Below are positions 35,964 to 48,369 of a DNA stretch of 64,000 bases, in pieces; position 1 is the stretch's first letter; every line of letters begins with the position of its first letter. A program made the translations under genes and the position numbers. The stretch is from Cucumis sativus (taxonomy: Eukaryota > Streptophyta > Magnoliopsida > Cucurbitales > Cucurbitaceae): contig NC_026659.2 in assembly GCF_000004075.3 (NCBI RefSeq), forward strand, positions 31,266,272-31,330,271, in the 5' to 3' direction. Below the pieces are notes generated by a model, which saw only the letters and a program-made list of their open reading frames with translations, searched no databases and had not been told where the DNA came from.

Positions 35964-38608
35964 CTACAGATCATAAACGTGGGGTTTTGGAGATTGTGAT
36001 TCGAGCCTTGCATTTGGAGTATCGTCAACTTGTACGTCGAGTTTCTTGGGAGTGAAAGGGTAGGCATCAATACCGCGGCCTTTGATTAGTTCGACTGCGT
36101 TCGGGTTCGAAGTCTTTCCATCTTGGCCAATTATAACAAGGGCAGGAATATGAGTAACCTCAAAGTAAAGTTTTAGCTCTTGGCATTTCTCATCCTTAAA
36201 AGGCAATGCCAACCATGGCATTGTTTTGAATGCTTCTTTGAATAAATCTTCATTTTCTTCATCTAAAGAGATGAACACAATCTCAAAATTCTCTTCCTTC
36301 TTCTTCAATTTGTTGTAAGCTTCAATTAATTTTGGTGTAAAATTACCACAATCTTCATGGCCTTGCTTTGAGAAATACAATCCAATCAGTTTCCCTTCTA
36401 ATTCAGAGATAGGAATCTGCATAGCAAATACAAAATAATATATCAGCTGATCATTTAAAAAATATATTAACAACAAAGGAAAATAAAATCCAAAACAAAA
36501 CATCATTGAAAAAATTTTTAGGGTCACTTTTGTTTCGATGTTCCTTTTAGTTAGGTTTGTTTTCTATTTATTCAAGGATGATTATTTTAGTTATTTTTAT
36601 CATTACTATTTTTTAAACATTACGTGTGTAAATAGATACTTGAAAATAAAAGTGTTGCTTTTAAAATATAGAAAACCGAGCCAAAATGTTTACAAATATA
36701 TATAATAAAGTATCACCCAGTAGATGATGATATACTATGATAAAATGTCTATTGGTGATAGATACATTTTTAGTAGTTTTGCCATAGAAGAATAAATTCA
36801 AAAAATAAAATAGAAATGATAGAGAATGTGTATGGTTCTGTATCTACATGTTACCGTGTTGCTTTATAACTTGAACTCACAATCGAGTTTCACTTACTTT
36901 TCGTTTGGATTCAAGAAAGTTGAAGAAATGATTTAAAATGATTTATTTCGTTTGAAATGAATATATTTAAAATTTCATATTTGGATAAGAAACGAAAATA
37001 AAAAATTTATTAAAGTAGACTTTTATCTATGAATATGTTAATTGAAAATTAGAAAATGATAAGATCAGTTATGTAAATTTCGCTAAAGAGAAAAATCACG
37101 TTTATTATCCTCGAGTTATGTTCACTCGAGTGAGAGAATAAGATATTACCAAAAAAAAAAGCAAGATAAGGAGAAGGAGAGATATTAAAAGATTTTAACT
37201 TTTAGAAGGCCACCAAGTTACCTTTCAAGAAAGGGCACAAATAAAGCATATAGATGACTTAGTTATATACCTCATTCCATTCTTTTGAAACTTTCTAACA
37301 AATTTAAACAAGGGATAATTATGCATTATTCTCATCATCTTCATTCCCATCAACTTTTCCTTGGGATAAGCATTGAAATAAGGGTATAAAAAGAGCTTTT
37401 GATTATTCCATTCTACTTTCATCTCATTTTGACGGTAGTTTTTAAATTTTCTTTCTTTTTAGGATAACAATTGTGGGAATGAAGGATTGAACTTCACACC
37501 TAGAACATGAAAGGTTACGTAAATTACTGCTAAGCCTATAAACTTAGTTTGACGGTTCTTAAACTGTCTTAGTTGCTATAATAACACAAAATTTATTTAT
37601 TATTGGTGGACAGCGTGTGCTAGCTAAGTCTACTAAGTAGAGGGACGACATTCCAATAGGATTCAACGAGATCCTGTACTTAGTTGTTTGCAACATCATA
37701 TATCAAATTTAAGACATTCAAACATAAACAAAAACCGATGCGAAGAAAAGATTATATGAGTACCTGATTTCCATCATTGGAAACCACATAAGTGCGAGAA
37801 GTAGAAACCAAAAGGGAATCAATGGTTTGGTTGTTTCTCCTAGCCTCCTCTTCTCTCTGAATCAAAAGCTGCATCTTTCTATCAGAAGTAAAAGGATAAG
37901 CATCAGCTCCAAAATCTCTCACTAAACCCACTCCATCATCACTTGAAACTTTCCCATTGCCATCAATAACAACAAGATGAGGAATTCCACTAAGTTGAAA
38001 CAGTGATTTCAACTTTTGTTTGGTTTCTGAATCTTCAAATGGAATGGACAACCATGGCATTCTCAAGAAGTAAGCTTCGAATGAGTATTCATCTCCGTCA
38101 GAAGAAATGAAGACAACTTCAAAATCGTTAATGTTTTTAGAAGCTAATTCCTTGTAGGTTTTTAATAATTTTGGAGTGAAAAAACGACAAGGAGGGCACC
38201 ATCCTGCTGAGAAATATAATCCCACAATTTTTCCACTTAAGGAACTAATTTTTACCTGTTCAAAAAACTCAACCCGAATTAATGACTTTGTTAATTCCTC
38301 ATGCCAAAAATTATAAGTGAAAGTCGTGATTATTAATTATAACTATAACCTTAGTTTTACTTGAAGTCAAGAACGTAGCAAGAAAACAATTAGACACGAA
38401 GAGTCAAACAAAAACTTAAGAAACCATTAGGATGAAACTAAGAACAGAAAGGTTAAAAGTAAGAATCCGGGATTACATGAGTGAAAAATGAAAACGAAGA
38501 TAATATTTATATATATATATATACCTGATCACCATTGTTGCGAATGAGGAAATCTCTCCCCTCGGAGGAAAGGAGGGAGTTGAGATCGTACATAGCCTCA
38601 GAAGCCAT
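35964..38608 (-). CDS. Nucleoredoxin D, shortened (two Trx folds, no tail)
   Basis: Three phase-0 exons on the minus strand: 38608-38525, 38255-37764, 36416-35964, giving 342 aa. Exon 1 is again 84 bases, with the same [11 protein letters not shown] ending. Fold 1 has WCPPC at 47-51. Fold 2 has KQGHEDC with a single Cys. The last residues, ARLESQSPKPHVYDL, recall the KLESQTLES linker that joins folds 2 and 3 in NRX A and B, so the protein stops where fold 3 would begin. The intron between exons 2 and 3 is long (36417-37763). No frame disruption lies within the model, so it may still make a two-fold protein, but loss of the C-terminus makes reduced function possible. Confidence 0.82.
37440..37560 (-). 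repeat. Possible SINE fragment in a nucleoredoxin D intron
   Basis: On the minus strand a GGCTTAGCAGTAATTTACG stretch precedes GAAGTTCAATCCTTC by about 45 bases, the box A/box B order of a tRNA-derived SINE. The match is degenerate and no ends were defined. Confidence 0.3.
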
Positions 38609-39859
38609 AATAATCTTTTAGATTCTTAACCTTATTGCTGCTTTTTAAAGTTTGGTGATGGAGAAATGAAATAAGATGCCAAATTTATTAAAGAACTTGC
38701 CATTGATACAGAGAACACAAACTTTGGATTACAGAAATTAAAACGTGATGTGAAAAATCTGAAGTCAAAATAAAATAAAAAAAAAGAATCGAATCAAAAT
38801 CCTCCTCTTAGCCTTTTTATATCTTTAAGAATGAATATATATATATACACACAATAAACTTAGCCACTAAGCACAAGAAGTATGGGTGTATGTAAGCTCG
38901 GTGAAAAATTATAGACCAACCCAAACTATTTGCAAAAAAAAAAAAAAAACTCAATAGACAAGAATCAACTCAACCGAAAAAATCTCGGTTGGGCCGAGAG
39001 TTGGTGGGTGGTTTTTTTTTCTTTCATCATCTTTTCGTATTATTTTAATTTTTAATATGCAAGGAGAACAAATTGTCATTTAAGTGCAAGCTCGAATGTA
39101 TATATTATACGTTCAAATTCTAAGTCTTCTATACAAAAAGAGGTTTACTTTTAAGTTTTAGGTTTATATATACAAGTTGGTAACACGTGCGCTAAATTTT
39201 CATTTTATTTGACTAAATAAAATTAAGATAGTAATTAATTACATGCAAACTATATTTATTTACTCATGATTTTTTGAAATACATTTTTTCAGTTTCATTT
39301 CTCGAGAGGTTTTTTACCTAAGACTTGTTATATGCGTGTGTATGAATTGAATGAGCTAAAAGATATAAAGAATTTGATAGTATGATTATGAAATATAATT
39401 CATTCAATCAAACTTTAGATTTATGAGTATATTTTTTTTTATATGTATCTTTACCTATAGAATGTTTAAATAGATTTGAATTTTGGATCGACATTAACTT
39501 GATTATTATTTGGACATTTGTGTAAATTCCATATATTTTATGTATTTCTATCCTATATTCAAAAAGTATAATTATTTAACCAATTTTTCAAGAATTATAA
39601 TTAGTTATTGTTTTGAAATGAATAATTAAATTATAATACAATTAGAGAAACAATTTTTTTTTTAATTTTTATTTTGATCCCTTAATTATAAGATCCATAG
39701 TATATTATTGTGGTAAGCACATTTTACGTACATCAAAATCATACTTAATCACATGTGTTTTTTTTTTATAAATAGAACAAAACAACAAAATATTTACAAT
39801 TTCGAAAACGAAAAAGCCCACAATGGAAATTTCCAAAAGTGGCCTGCACATAATATATT

Positions 39860-40140
39860 TGGGAAATGATCATTTAGATTTAGATTTGACTATTGTATAA
39901 TCATTTAGATTTTGGTAGCCAAATGTAAACAATTTTTTTGGTTTGTGATCATTTAGATTTGACTGTTTAAATTTGGTAGCCAAATCTAAACGATTTTTTT
40001 CAAAATTATTTTGTACGCGATCGTTTAAATTTGACCTACAATAGTTTAGATTTGATTATTTAAATTAGGGTAGTCAAATCTCAACTATTTTTTTCAAGAT
40101 TTTTTTTGGTACACGATCATTTATATTTAGCAATCTAATA
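39860..40140. repeat. Diverged tandem repeats with ATCATTTAGATTTGA core
   Basis: Several imperfect copies of a segment roughly 80-100 bases long alternate GATCATTTAGATTTGACT-like and GGTAGCCAAATCTAAAC-like phrases. The two phrases are partly complementary (ATTTAGATTTG against CAAATCTAAA), so each unit could fold into a hairpin. No coding potential is evident. Confidence 0.55.
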
Positions 40141-40159
40141 TATGCCTACAATTTTTTTT

Positions 40160-40410
40160 TAAGATCTCTGTATTTGACACATGATCTTAAACCAAATAAC
40201 AATTTGAAAAAAATATAAAAAAAATATCGAAGAAAGAAAAAGATGATCTTTGTATTTGACACACGATTTTAAACCAAATAACAGTTTGAAAAAAATATTG
40301 AAAAGACACACGATTTTAAACCAAATAAGAGTTTGAAAAAAATATTGAAAAGACATACGATTTTAAACCAAATAACAGTTTGAAAAAAATATCGAAGAAA
40401 GAAAAAGACG
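40160..40410. repeat. 47-bp AT-rich minisatellite
   Basis: The phrase CGATTTTAAACCAAATAA recurs at 40264, 40311 and 40358, exactly 47 bases apart, each followed by AGTTTGAAAAAAATAT. A related copy at about 40182 is 82 bases upstream, so longer and shorter units alternate. Non-coding. Confidence 0.85.
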
Positions 40411-42330
40411 ATTGTAAGGGAAAAAATGCAGTAGAAAGAATATGATAAGGAATGGAAAATGAAAATATTTAAAAAAAACTACGGAAAAGAAAATGTAGCA
40501 TAAGAGGAAAAGAAAAAAGATTGCAGAAGAGAAGAAAGACAACGATAAAGAAGGACAAACTTGAAATTTTAAAAAAATGGTAAACTTCATAGGTTTTTTA
40601 ATTTGTGATAAGAGTCGTAAATATTTTGTCAGTTTGTTCTATTTATGAAAGCTAATTATTCTATTTATGAAAGTTAAGCTTAATTAGAAAGCAATTGTTT
40701 GTTCTCTTTAAGAAAGTTAATCTTAATTATAAAGCAATAATTAAAAAATGAAAAACTTAGTTCTTTGGCATATCCTCATGCCATTTGGTTATTTTTTGAA
40801 AATGACATTTCTACCGTTATCTCTTTAGTCTCCCACTTTTACCTTATTCATTCTTGAATTCTCATCAATTTCTTTGCATCTTTTTTATGGGTCTGATGAA
40901 GATTCGTGGGATTTTTGTAGCCTTGGCTCACAAATCTTTATATATTTAAACTTGTTAGGAGACTAATATTTTCATACCTTTGGAAACATGAATAGAAAAA
41001 AAAAAATATAGGATATTTATCTGAATAGGTGAACGATAGTGAGGGATGTGAATAGTTTTACAGAAATTTTAATAATATAATTAATTGAAGATAAAAAGTT
41101 AAAATTATTAATAATTAATTTCAAATTGAAAAATAAGTAAAAGCAAATTACAATAAAACCAAACCAAAGTAGAAAACAAATAAATCACAAAATTGAAAAC
41201 AAAAAGCTTCTCTTCATTCATACTTTTATATACACGTCAACTCGACACCAAACCCCTTACTTGTACAACTCGGCTATCCGACCCAACTATTTTTTTTCCT
41301 CCAATTTTTTAACCCAACACAAAATGTAACCCAATCTAGATACTCCGAGTTGGTCGGCTTACCTATTTTTATGAACACCCTTACATAGAAGAAATACGAG
41401 AAAACTTGGACAAAAGAAGAAATGCAGAGTTAAATTACATTATTGATACAACATTGCAAAGTATAGGTAGTAACGCTTTGAAACAAAAATTCTTCATTGA
41501 TAGTATGAGATTACATAATGTTATTTCTAGTAAGATATAAGAGATGAAGTAAATTCACTACATGATAGATAGAGATGTATACAACAGGTGATGAAAATAA
41601 GTGTGAAATACAATTTTTTATCTACAAATATACGGTGATTCCTCCCAATCCAAATACGCCAAAAGTAGGCTTCGCTGATGAAGCTAAGGTCCACATAATC
41701 GCTTTCTCATTCTTAAACGGATGGCCAATAACAAGCATATTCAGAAGGATGAGAAGACCATTTCATAGTTGAAGTAGGACAAAATTCTCATCCAACAAGA
41801 TTAGGCAAAATCACAGAACACCAAATGACAACGCCAGATCCATAGAGCCTTCGATCCAAATAGAACATTGACTGTGTTGATACTACTATGGTTAACTTTC
41901 TAGAAACGAATCTTTTTTGGAATGAACCTCTCCAAATGGTTTTAGTCGTTGCCATTAAACATGAAAGATGAAAGCAAAGTTCCAGTAGATAGAAACCTGG
42001 CATAGCATGGACAAATTTCACAACATGGCCCAGATAGTTCAAAGCAAATGCTATTGAGAGAAAATAAACTAGAGCCACAAATCCCAGTCAAGATATCAAG
42101 AAAAGATAGCTAGGGTCAACTCACATAACGAGAGAGTTGAGGAAAAGAAGAAAACAAAGCGAGATATGTTCACAAGGTGCTACGTGAATTTGCCACTTCT
42201 CTTTTGTTGTAATATCATTTTGCGTTACGTGTTTTCATAGAGAGCTATACCTTCTCTAATTTGGTATATTGAAGGTATCTTAATGGAAATTGAAAAGCGA
42301 CCAGAAAAAAAAAAGTACCTCGTATTATCT

Positions 42331-45300
42331 TCAACCCCCATTCTCGCAAGCTGTGCACATACTTGATATCATTAACTGAGAGATTTTAGAGTTTTGGTCT
42401 TTAGCTGATGAGGGGTAACTAAGGACCCTTACTTCTGCTTGGCTCATAGGCCCGCGATCTTCTTTGTTATAGTTATAGTGTTCTTTCAGTGACACACAAT
42501 CCCTTGCGAGTACATAAAGTAAACTGACTGGGAACTTCGGTAATGACCTGAGTCTACTGCAGTTGTCCAAAACAAGGCATCTGAGATTGATAAGTTGACT
42601 CAAACTATGAGGCAGATTGGTGAAGAGGTTCCTGCTTAGATCCAGAAAGTGCAATGAAGACAAACAGCTGAGGTCGTCGGGTATGTCTCCATCTACCAGC
42701 TTGCAATCACTAAAATTCAAAACCTTTACCGAACTAAAATTCGTTAAGCAAGTTATCAACCACAAACCAAATGAATGTGAATTGTTATTCCTCGGCGTAC
42801 TCCATAATAGGAACAACGAATAACATAATTTTCGGGATAGGCCTTCGCAATTCAATACTTCAAGGTTCTTCAAAAGTCTTAGAGTAAATGGGATATGACT
42901 AATAGAAGTACCACTCACATCAAGTTTCTTTAAACAAGAAATGTTCCCCAAGCTGTCAGGAATTTTATCAAGCTTTGAGCAGCCACCCAATGCGAGATGT
43001 TCAATGGATGTTAAGCAACCGATTGCATTTGGAAGTGTACGAAGATTTTTGCAGTATCTAAGATCCAACAAAACAAGGCTTGTAAGTTTTCCAATCGAGA
43101 CATGCAATTTTCGAATAGCAGTGCCATCTAAATGAAGCTCTTTCACAAGTTTCATGTTTCCCACAATCTCTGGAAAATTTTCAAGTCTTGAACAACCAGA
43201 AAGAATGAGAATCTTGAGTGATTCAAGAGAAATATTAGAACAAATGCTTTTGAGAGATTTGCAGTCCTTAAGATCCAAAAAGATTAGATGCTTTAGAGTG
43301 CCGACAGATTGGTGAAGCTCTTGTAGTCTTGTACAACCATTCAAGACCAACCTCTCAAGATTTGGCACCGTTGACAGGTCAGGGGTCTTCAATAAGAACT
43401 TGGAATTACTAAGGTTAATTACCTTCAATTTATCCAACTTCTGTTAAAAAAAGATATGGTTACAAGAATGTTATGATATTATAATTCAACCTCCAAAGAA
43501 AATAAACAATATTATTGATAAAAGCTACACTGCCTACCTCTGTTTCTCTCCAAATATTTTCAATGCAGCTATTCTGTAAATTGAGTTCCAATAGTTCACT
43601 CGGCTTGAAATCCGATGGTAAATTTCTGAAGGGATATCCATGCCAACTGAGAAGTCTCAACTTGTTTGAGAGATATTCAAGAACTCCAGAAAGGAATACA
43701 TTATGAACACGCAACACTTTTAGACCGGTCATTGCTGAAAAGAACTTGGCATTTAAGTGTGACTCTCCATGCTCTTTTGAGTCCAAGACAATGGTTTCAA
43801 TAGCTTCAACTCCCTGAGGATATGCAATGAGAAGAAATCAAAGTCAAATGATTGTCTTTGAACTATGAGTAACATTGCTTACATTTCCTTATTGAAGTTC
43901 TACCTGTTTATGCCTTAAAGCGTGGTTCATATCCTCTCGATGCCATAGCCTACTACCTTTCCTCGATGACTCCTCATGAAAAATTTCTTGACCTAGTTTT
44001 TGGTGTAAATTATGCATCTCTATTTTGTCATATAACATAGTTATAAGGGATTTCTCCTGCAATTTTTTTAGAGCATCAGCAGCAGTTTCTTTTATACAAA
44101 GTACATCGGCAGCATTTTTTCTGGTAAGAAGCCCATCAGCAGCATCAATTTCAAAACTCACGAATGTGTCAATGACTTGGTCTTTGTTCTGTCCTTTAAG
44201 AAAACAGGCAATATACAAAAAAATTCTCCTCTCTTCCTTTCCAAGTGCATCGTAACTAATTTTCAAGTTTTCATATACTTGCCTGTTTAAAGAATTATTT
44301 AACTTTCTAATAGCACCTTCCCATGACTTAAACAATCTATTGTGCAAAGAATGCCCAAGAGCCTTGATTGCTAATGGAAGGCCCTCAGCATATTCTATAA
44401 ATGGCATACAAAGATCCAAATAACCTTTCTTAGGGAACTTTACTCCAAATGCTTCATGGCAAAAGAGCTGAAGAGCCTCTTCATCATCGAAACTCTCAAC
44501 ATTGTATCTTATATCAACTCCAAGAGAAAGAAGCAAACCTTCATCTCTTGTTGTAATGATGATTCTACTTCCACAACCAAACCATTCTTCTCCTCCTGCC
44601 AGATCTTTCACCTGGCTAAAATGATCAACACCATCAAGAACAACAAAAACTTTTTGATTTCCTAAGTTTTTCTTTATCATTTCAACTCCATCGCCATCTT
44701 TAATTTGAACTTTTCCTCTCATTAGAGTATCGGAAAGAAGTTTCTCCTGCAAGGACACCAAGCCTCCAACATTCTTTAAAGTTTTCTTAACATTTTCCAG
44801 AATGCAACTTCCATGGAATTCACGAGCGACACTTTTGAAAACAGCTTTAGCAATAGTTGTCTTGCCTATTCCACCCATCCCCCATATCCCAATAAAGCGC
44901 TTATCATCCAGTCCTATGCCCATAAGCATATTCATTTTTTTTAATCTCAAGTTCATGCCAACCAAATTCTCATCATGGCTAAGCAAATCAGGACGCAGAA
45001 GATCGCAAGCATGCTTAACAATCTTTTGGACTTTCTCTGTTTCGGTCCTGCAAATAATACAAACAACTATCATTCACGTAGATAAGTTTATCCTAACTAA
45101 TCCTATGCCTTCATGTCTAGAAGGTAAAAATATAAGTTTAGTCTTTCAGTGATCAACAGACACAATTCTGGTACTAGAAATCAGACAATCAATGATAGAG
45201 AAGAAATGAAAATATGAAGATAATCGAACCACATATTCACATGGTTCACTATCAATGTGTCAACTACGTTCACCCAAGGAGAGTAGTTTATTAATAGAGA

Positions 45301-46042
45301 GAATAATAAAGGATGCACCATTAACGTTAGGGAGTTTATATAGAATGAATTATTATCTCCAGAAATAAACTGCTCTCCCTCAGAAATATGTGTCGATTCT
45401 CTGCTGCTTTACGTTTTCTATCCAACTTTGATTGTCCATTTCTTTAACATCCAACATCACTCAAACATGAATTTCAAATTCCAAATTCAATAGCTAAAGG
45501 GAACAATGACGACAATACGAGAAAGGGAGCAAAGAATCATACTGTTCATTTACAGGCCATGGAGGGAGACCTCCAACCACTTCCATGGCCTTCCTCCAGT
45601 CCTGAACCTCTTCAAAATTCTCCTTAACATCATTTTCGAAATCAACAAAAAATTTCTCAAAAATCCCAGTAGGGCTGTTGACATCGGAGGGCTTAATTTT
45701 GTAGAAAACCACAAGAACTAATTGCTTGAAGGTATTCTTGCATTTGACAATCTCAACCAACTCCCTCAAGCACCATTTTGAATCTGCATATCTTTTAGAG
45801 AGAATAACAATGGTACACCTGGATTGGTTAATCGAGTTGGTTAGAGTGTTAGCAATAGTCTTCCCTCTCTCGAGCTCATCGTCATCTCTGAAAACAATGA
45901 TGCCTTGTCGCCTCAGAGCTTCGTAAAGACGATTTGTGACATTCTTGCGAGTGTCGACGCCTCTGAAGCTGAGAAAGACGTCAAATATGAATCTAGGAGA
46001 AGAAGAAAAAGAAGATAATTCCTTGGGGGTTGAGGAAGCCAT
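42331..46042 (-). CDS. TNL-1: TIR-NB-LRR immune receptor
   Basis: Four exons on the minus strand: 46042-45543 (TIR), 45047-43904 (NB-ARC), 43813-43538 (linker), 43440-42331 (LRR). Phases agree, 1009 aa. The TIR has FDVFLSFRGVDTRK (20-33) and SKWCLREL with Glu94 at the position of the TIR NADase catalytic Glu. NB-ARC: P-loop GMGGIGKTT, kinase-2 KVFVVLDGVD, RNBS-B GSRIIITTRDEG, GLPLAIKALG. The MHD motif reads MHN (KIEMHNLHQKLG). Between RNBS-D and MHD there is an unusual Ala-Asp-rich insertion (DAADGLLTRKNAADVL, ETAADAL). The LRR exon shows regular LxxLxxLxLxxC/N repeats and stops with no C-JID region. It lies head-to-head with TNL-2, so the two may form a pair. A later exon after a weak donor near 42350 cannot be excluded. 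TNL proteins signal through EDS1 in plants (family knowledge). Confidence 0.9.
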
Positions 46043-47277
46043 TGATGAGGTCGAAGAATTACTATCACTGAATTAGTAGAAGAAGAAGGAATCTGGAATT
46101 TGCATTGATTTTCAAAACTTTTTCTACGGTTCATTCTTCTTTCTTTCTTTCTCAATCAAATCAGTCAACCTTTTCGGTACACAATTGATGAATATGTGAA
46201 ATTCAAAAATATGAATTATATTATTTAATAAATAAAGTAATTTCACAATTTAAAATTAATATTAAAATATAAATTTAACAAAATATTTATCATATATAAC
46301 AAAATTTTCAGATTATATCAGTGATAGACTTCATACCGAGAGAGAAAATGAGGAATAAATAGCTAAAAAAGGAGGGGTATGAGTGCAAATTGGGGAGAGA
46401 GGAAAGACAATAATGGAGAAAGTCGGTAGTAAAATATTCCAACTCCGATGAGCCAAAATCTATTACTCTTTATTGAATGAAGAATCAAGAATATTTGTAG
46501 AAAGACTTTGGACGACACTTTTTAGAGTAAGTCTTTGTTTTTTCTGTTGTTTAATAGTTTTTAATTTCCATGGATTTTGTTAGTAGCTTATTTGCTTGAA
46601 CATGGTTTGGGAAGAGTTGAAGAACAATTAGATGATAGTTGTATGCATCCTTTTACCTTTTTGATAAACTTTTTTTTGTTTGAATTTCTTTCCTATGGTT
46701 CAAGAAACCGTGTGGGTTCTTGTGGGGAATTCTTTTTGAGGTTGTCTAAAGTATAAAATAGAAAAGGTTAAATAGGAAACCCAATATTTTGTATGATGAA
46801 AAGTAAGAAAGAAGGATAGAAGGTCAGATATTGAATTCATGGATGCTATCTACCTGGAAATTAATTTTCTACGAGCTATCTCGACACTCAAATATTTTAG
46901 AGTTACACGGTTTGTCGCGTGAGATTAGTGAGTAAGTTGACTCGAACACTTACAAATCTAAAGAAAATATGACATGATGATGCAAGTATGAATTTTGTGA
47001 TAGTGATCATGAAAATGGGTTTGTTTCATGGGATAGGAAGAAGATAAAGGAAGGATTATAGGGAATAGAATAAAGTAAGTGAAACTGAGGAGAGAAATTC
47101 TACTGTGTGGGCTTTGGAAAGGAGTCACATGGATGAGTATAAAAATAGAGGGGTTTTGAATAATATCATTTTCATGGTTTGAATTACATTATGGATTAAC
47201 TTGGATCATTGTTTTAACTTTCCAACTCACTAAACACTTAAGATTTCTCATTGTCTTTGTTATAATAGTTAAATTGC

Positions 47278-47345
47278 CAAATTGAGCCTAACATAATACT
47301 TTTTCCTTTGAATTTGTAGGTTCGAATCCAGGATACAAAACTAGT
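47278..47345 (+). repeat. Candidate tRNA-derived SINE fragment
   Basis: AATTGAGCCTAACATAATAC (box A-like) is followed about 36 bases later by GGTTCGAATCC, a perfect box B. The order and spacing match a tRNA-derived SINE or a very decayed tRNA; no cloverleaf can be formed. Confidence 0.4.
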
Positions 47346-47544
47346 TGTACTTTAGATTTTAGACTTTTGGAACAAAATTTGGATAGTGTGGAGTGAGCCA
47401 CTCATCTGGTGTGTGGTGATGCATATGGAATATTTTGGGAGTGTTTATAAATTTTCTCTTCGATTGTATTCTATCTGTTTTCTACGGGAAACTGTGCCAA
47501 TATTTTTTGAACTGGTCTCAATAAGTTTTTGTTACCCACCTACT

Positions 47545-47699
47545 ATTCTGAAAATAGTGTTTAATTTTTATACGTATCCAATGGATTCTATAATTTCGTT
47601 AGGATAGATTGATTGCTCTCTAACGTTTTTAAGTTTTTGGTGGTGTAATACGGGAGAAGGTGTTTTGATATGTATATAACCAATTATACCTGTAAGTTT
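47545..47699. repeat. Duplicated block, copy 1
   Basis: From ATTCTGAAAATAGTG to ACCTGTAAGTTT this block matches 48936-49070 in direct orientation with few mismatches. Copy 1 has about 20 extra bases (around 47571-47590). Its right part overlaps the 3' end of the minus-strand TIR relic. Confidence 0.85.
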
Positions 47700-47958
47700 C
47701 AATTGCTTTCACAATCTTATCGCTCACATTATCTTCATCCATTAACACCTTCTTCTTACTACCACCACCACCACCACCATCATCATCCATAAACACCTTC
47801 ATTCCCTGGATACACAAAATCTTATATAAATCCCTCGTAGAACTTTTGTATTTGTTGTCTTCCTCATGTCTGTTGAAACCTATGAAAACATTAAAAGGCA
47901 AATGAGATGCATGAGATGATGAACCAGCCAAAACCATGCTTCTTTCTTCTACAAACAC
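47629..47958 (-). pseudogene. TIR-domain relic
   Basis: A 109-residue open frame contains FNVFIGFN, RDLYKILCIQGMKVFMDDD and DKIVKAIE, matching the first half of a TIR domain (betaA, alphaA, betaB, alphaB). A CCA-trinucleotide run (about 47761-47780) inserts six Gly after MDDD. It lacks the WCLxEL catalytic-Glu region and any NB-ARC, so it is a broken or truncated TIR. It might still be expressed as a short TIR peptide, but the glycine run and missing half argue for decay. Confidence 0.65.
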
Positions 47959-48071
47959 AATCTCTCAATCAACTCAAGTTCACTATAAATAAGTTTTGAA
48001 AACAAAGGAATAATACTAGGGAAAATGTTGAGAAACTCATTCTTGGTTTACTTTAAATATGAAGGTGAGGG

Positions 48072-48369
48072 CATTCTGTTAGATACCTAGATTAGAATAG
48101 GGCAGGGGTATAAGGGTAATTAGACATGTAGGCAGTTACATGGTTATAAATAGGAAGTTGGTGAAAGAAGAAAGGGAGATCAGTTTTGTGGGTAGTTTCT
48201 CTGCACTCTTCCTTGAGAGAGAGGATAGGCAGAGAGGGTAGCATTTTACTTGTTCTTAGTTAGTTTCTGCATTTTCATATCAGAATTGATATTCATCAAT
48301 TCTTCTCCGTAATAGTGAGGTTTATATCAATTGAATAAGAACACTTCTAATTGGTGTTCTATCACATTC
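48072..48369. mobile_element. Solo LTR with 5-bp target-site duplication
   Basis: A 288-base unit (48077-48364) starts TGTTAGATA and ends TTCTATCA, giving TG...CA ends with a near-perfect short inverted repeat (TGTTAGA against TGATAGA). It is flanked by CATTC on both sides (48072-48076 and 48365-48369). An internal TATAAATAGG near 48145 fits an LTR promoter. No gag, pol, primer-binding site or second LTR is present next to it, so it is a solo LTR left by intra-element recombination. Copia-type origin is likely but not proven. Confidence 0.85.

Larger units (their letters stand above)
38609..42330. other. AT-rich gene-poor block between nucleoredoxins and NLRs
   Basis: 3.7 kb without a recognised gene. 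It holds the NRX D promoter, diverged repeats at 39860-40140, a minisatellite at 40160-40410, and the presumed 3' region of TNL-1. The open frames at 41575-41772 and 41788-42078 show no domain I recognise; the latter is on the TNL-1 strand and might be 3' UTR. Confidence 0.5.

Noticed and set aside
41788-42078. 96-residue minus-strand frame downstream of TNL-1 as a C-terminal receptor exon
   Set aside because: No C-JID or LRR pattern, no convincing acceptor, and the TNL-1 LRR exon already ends in a stop at 42331.
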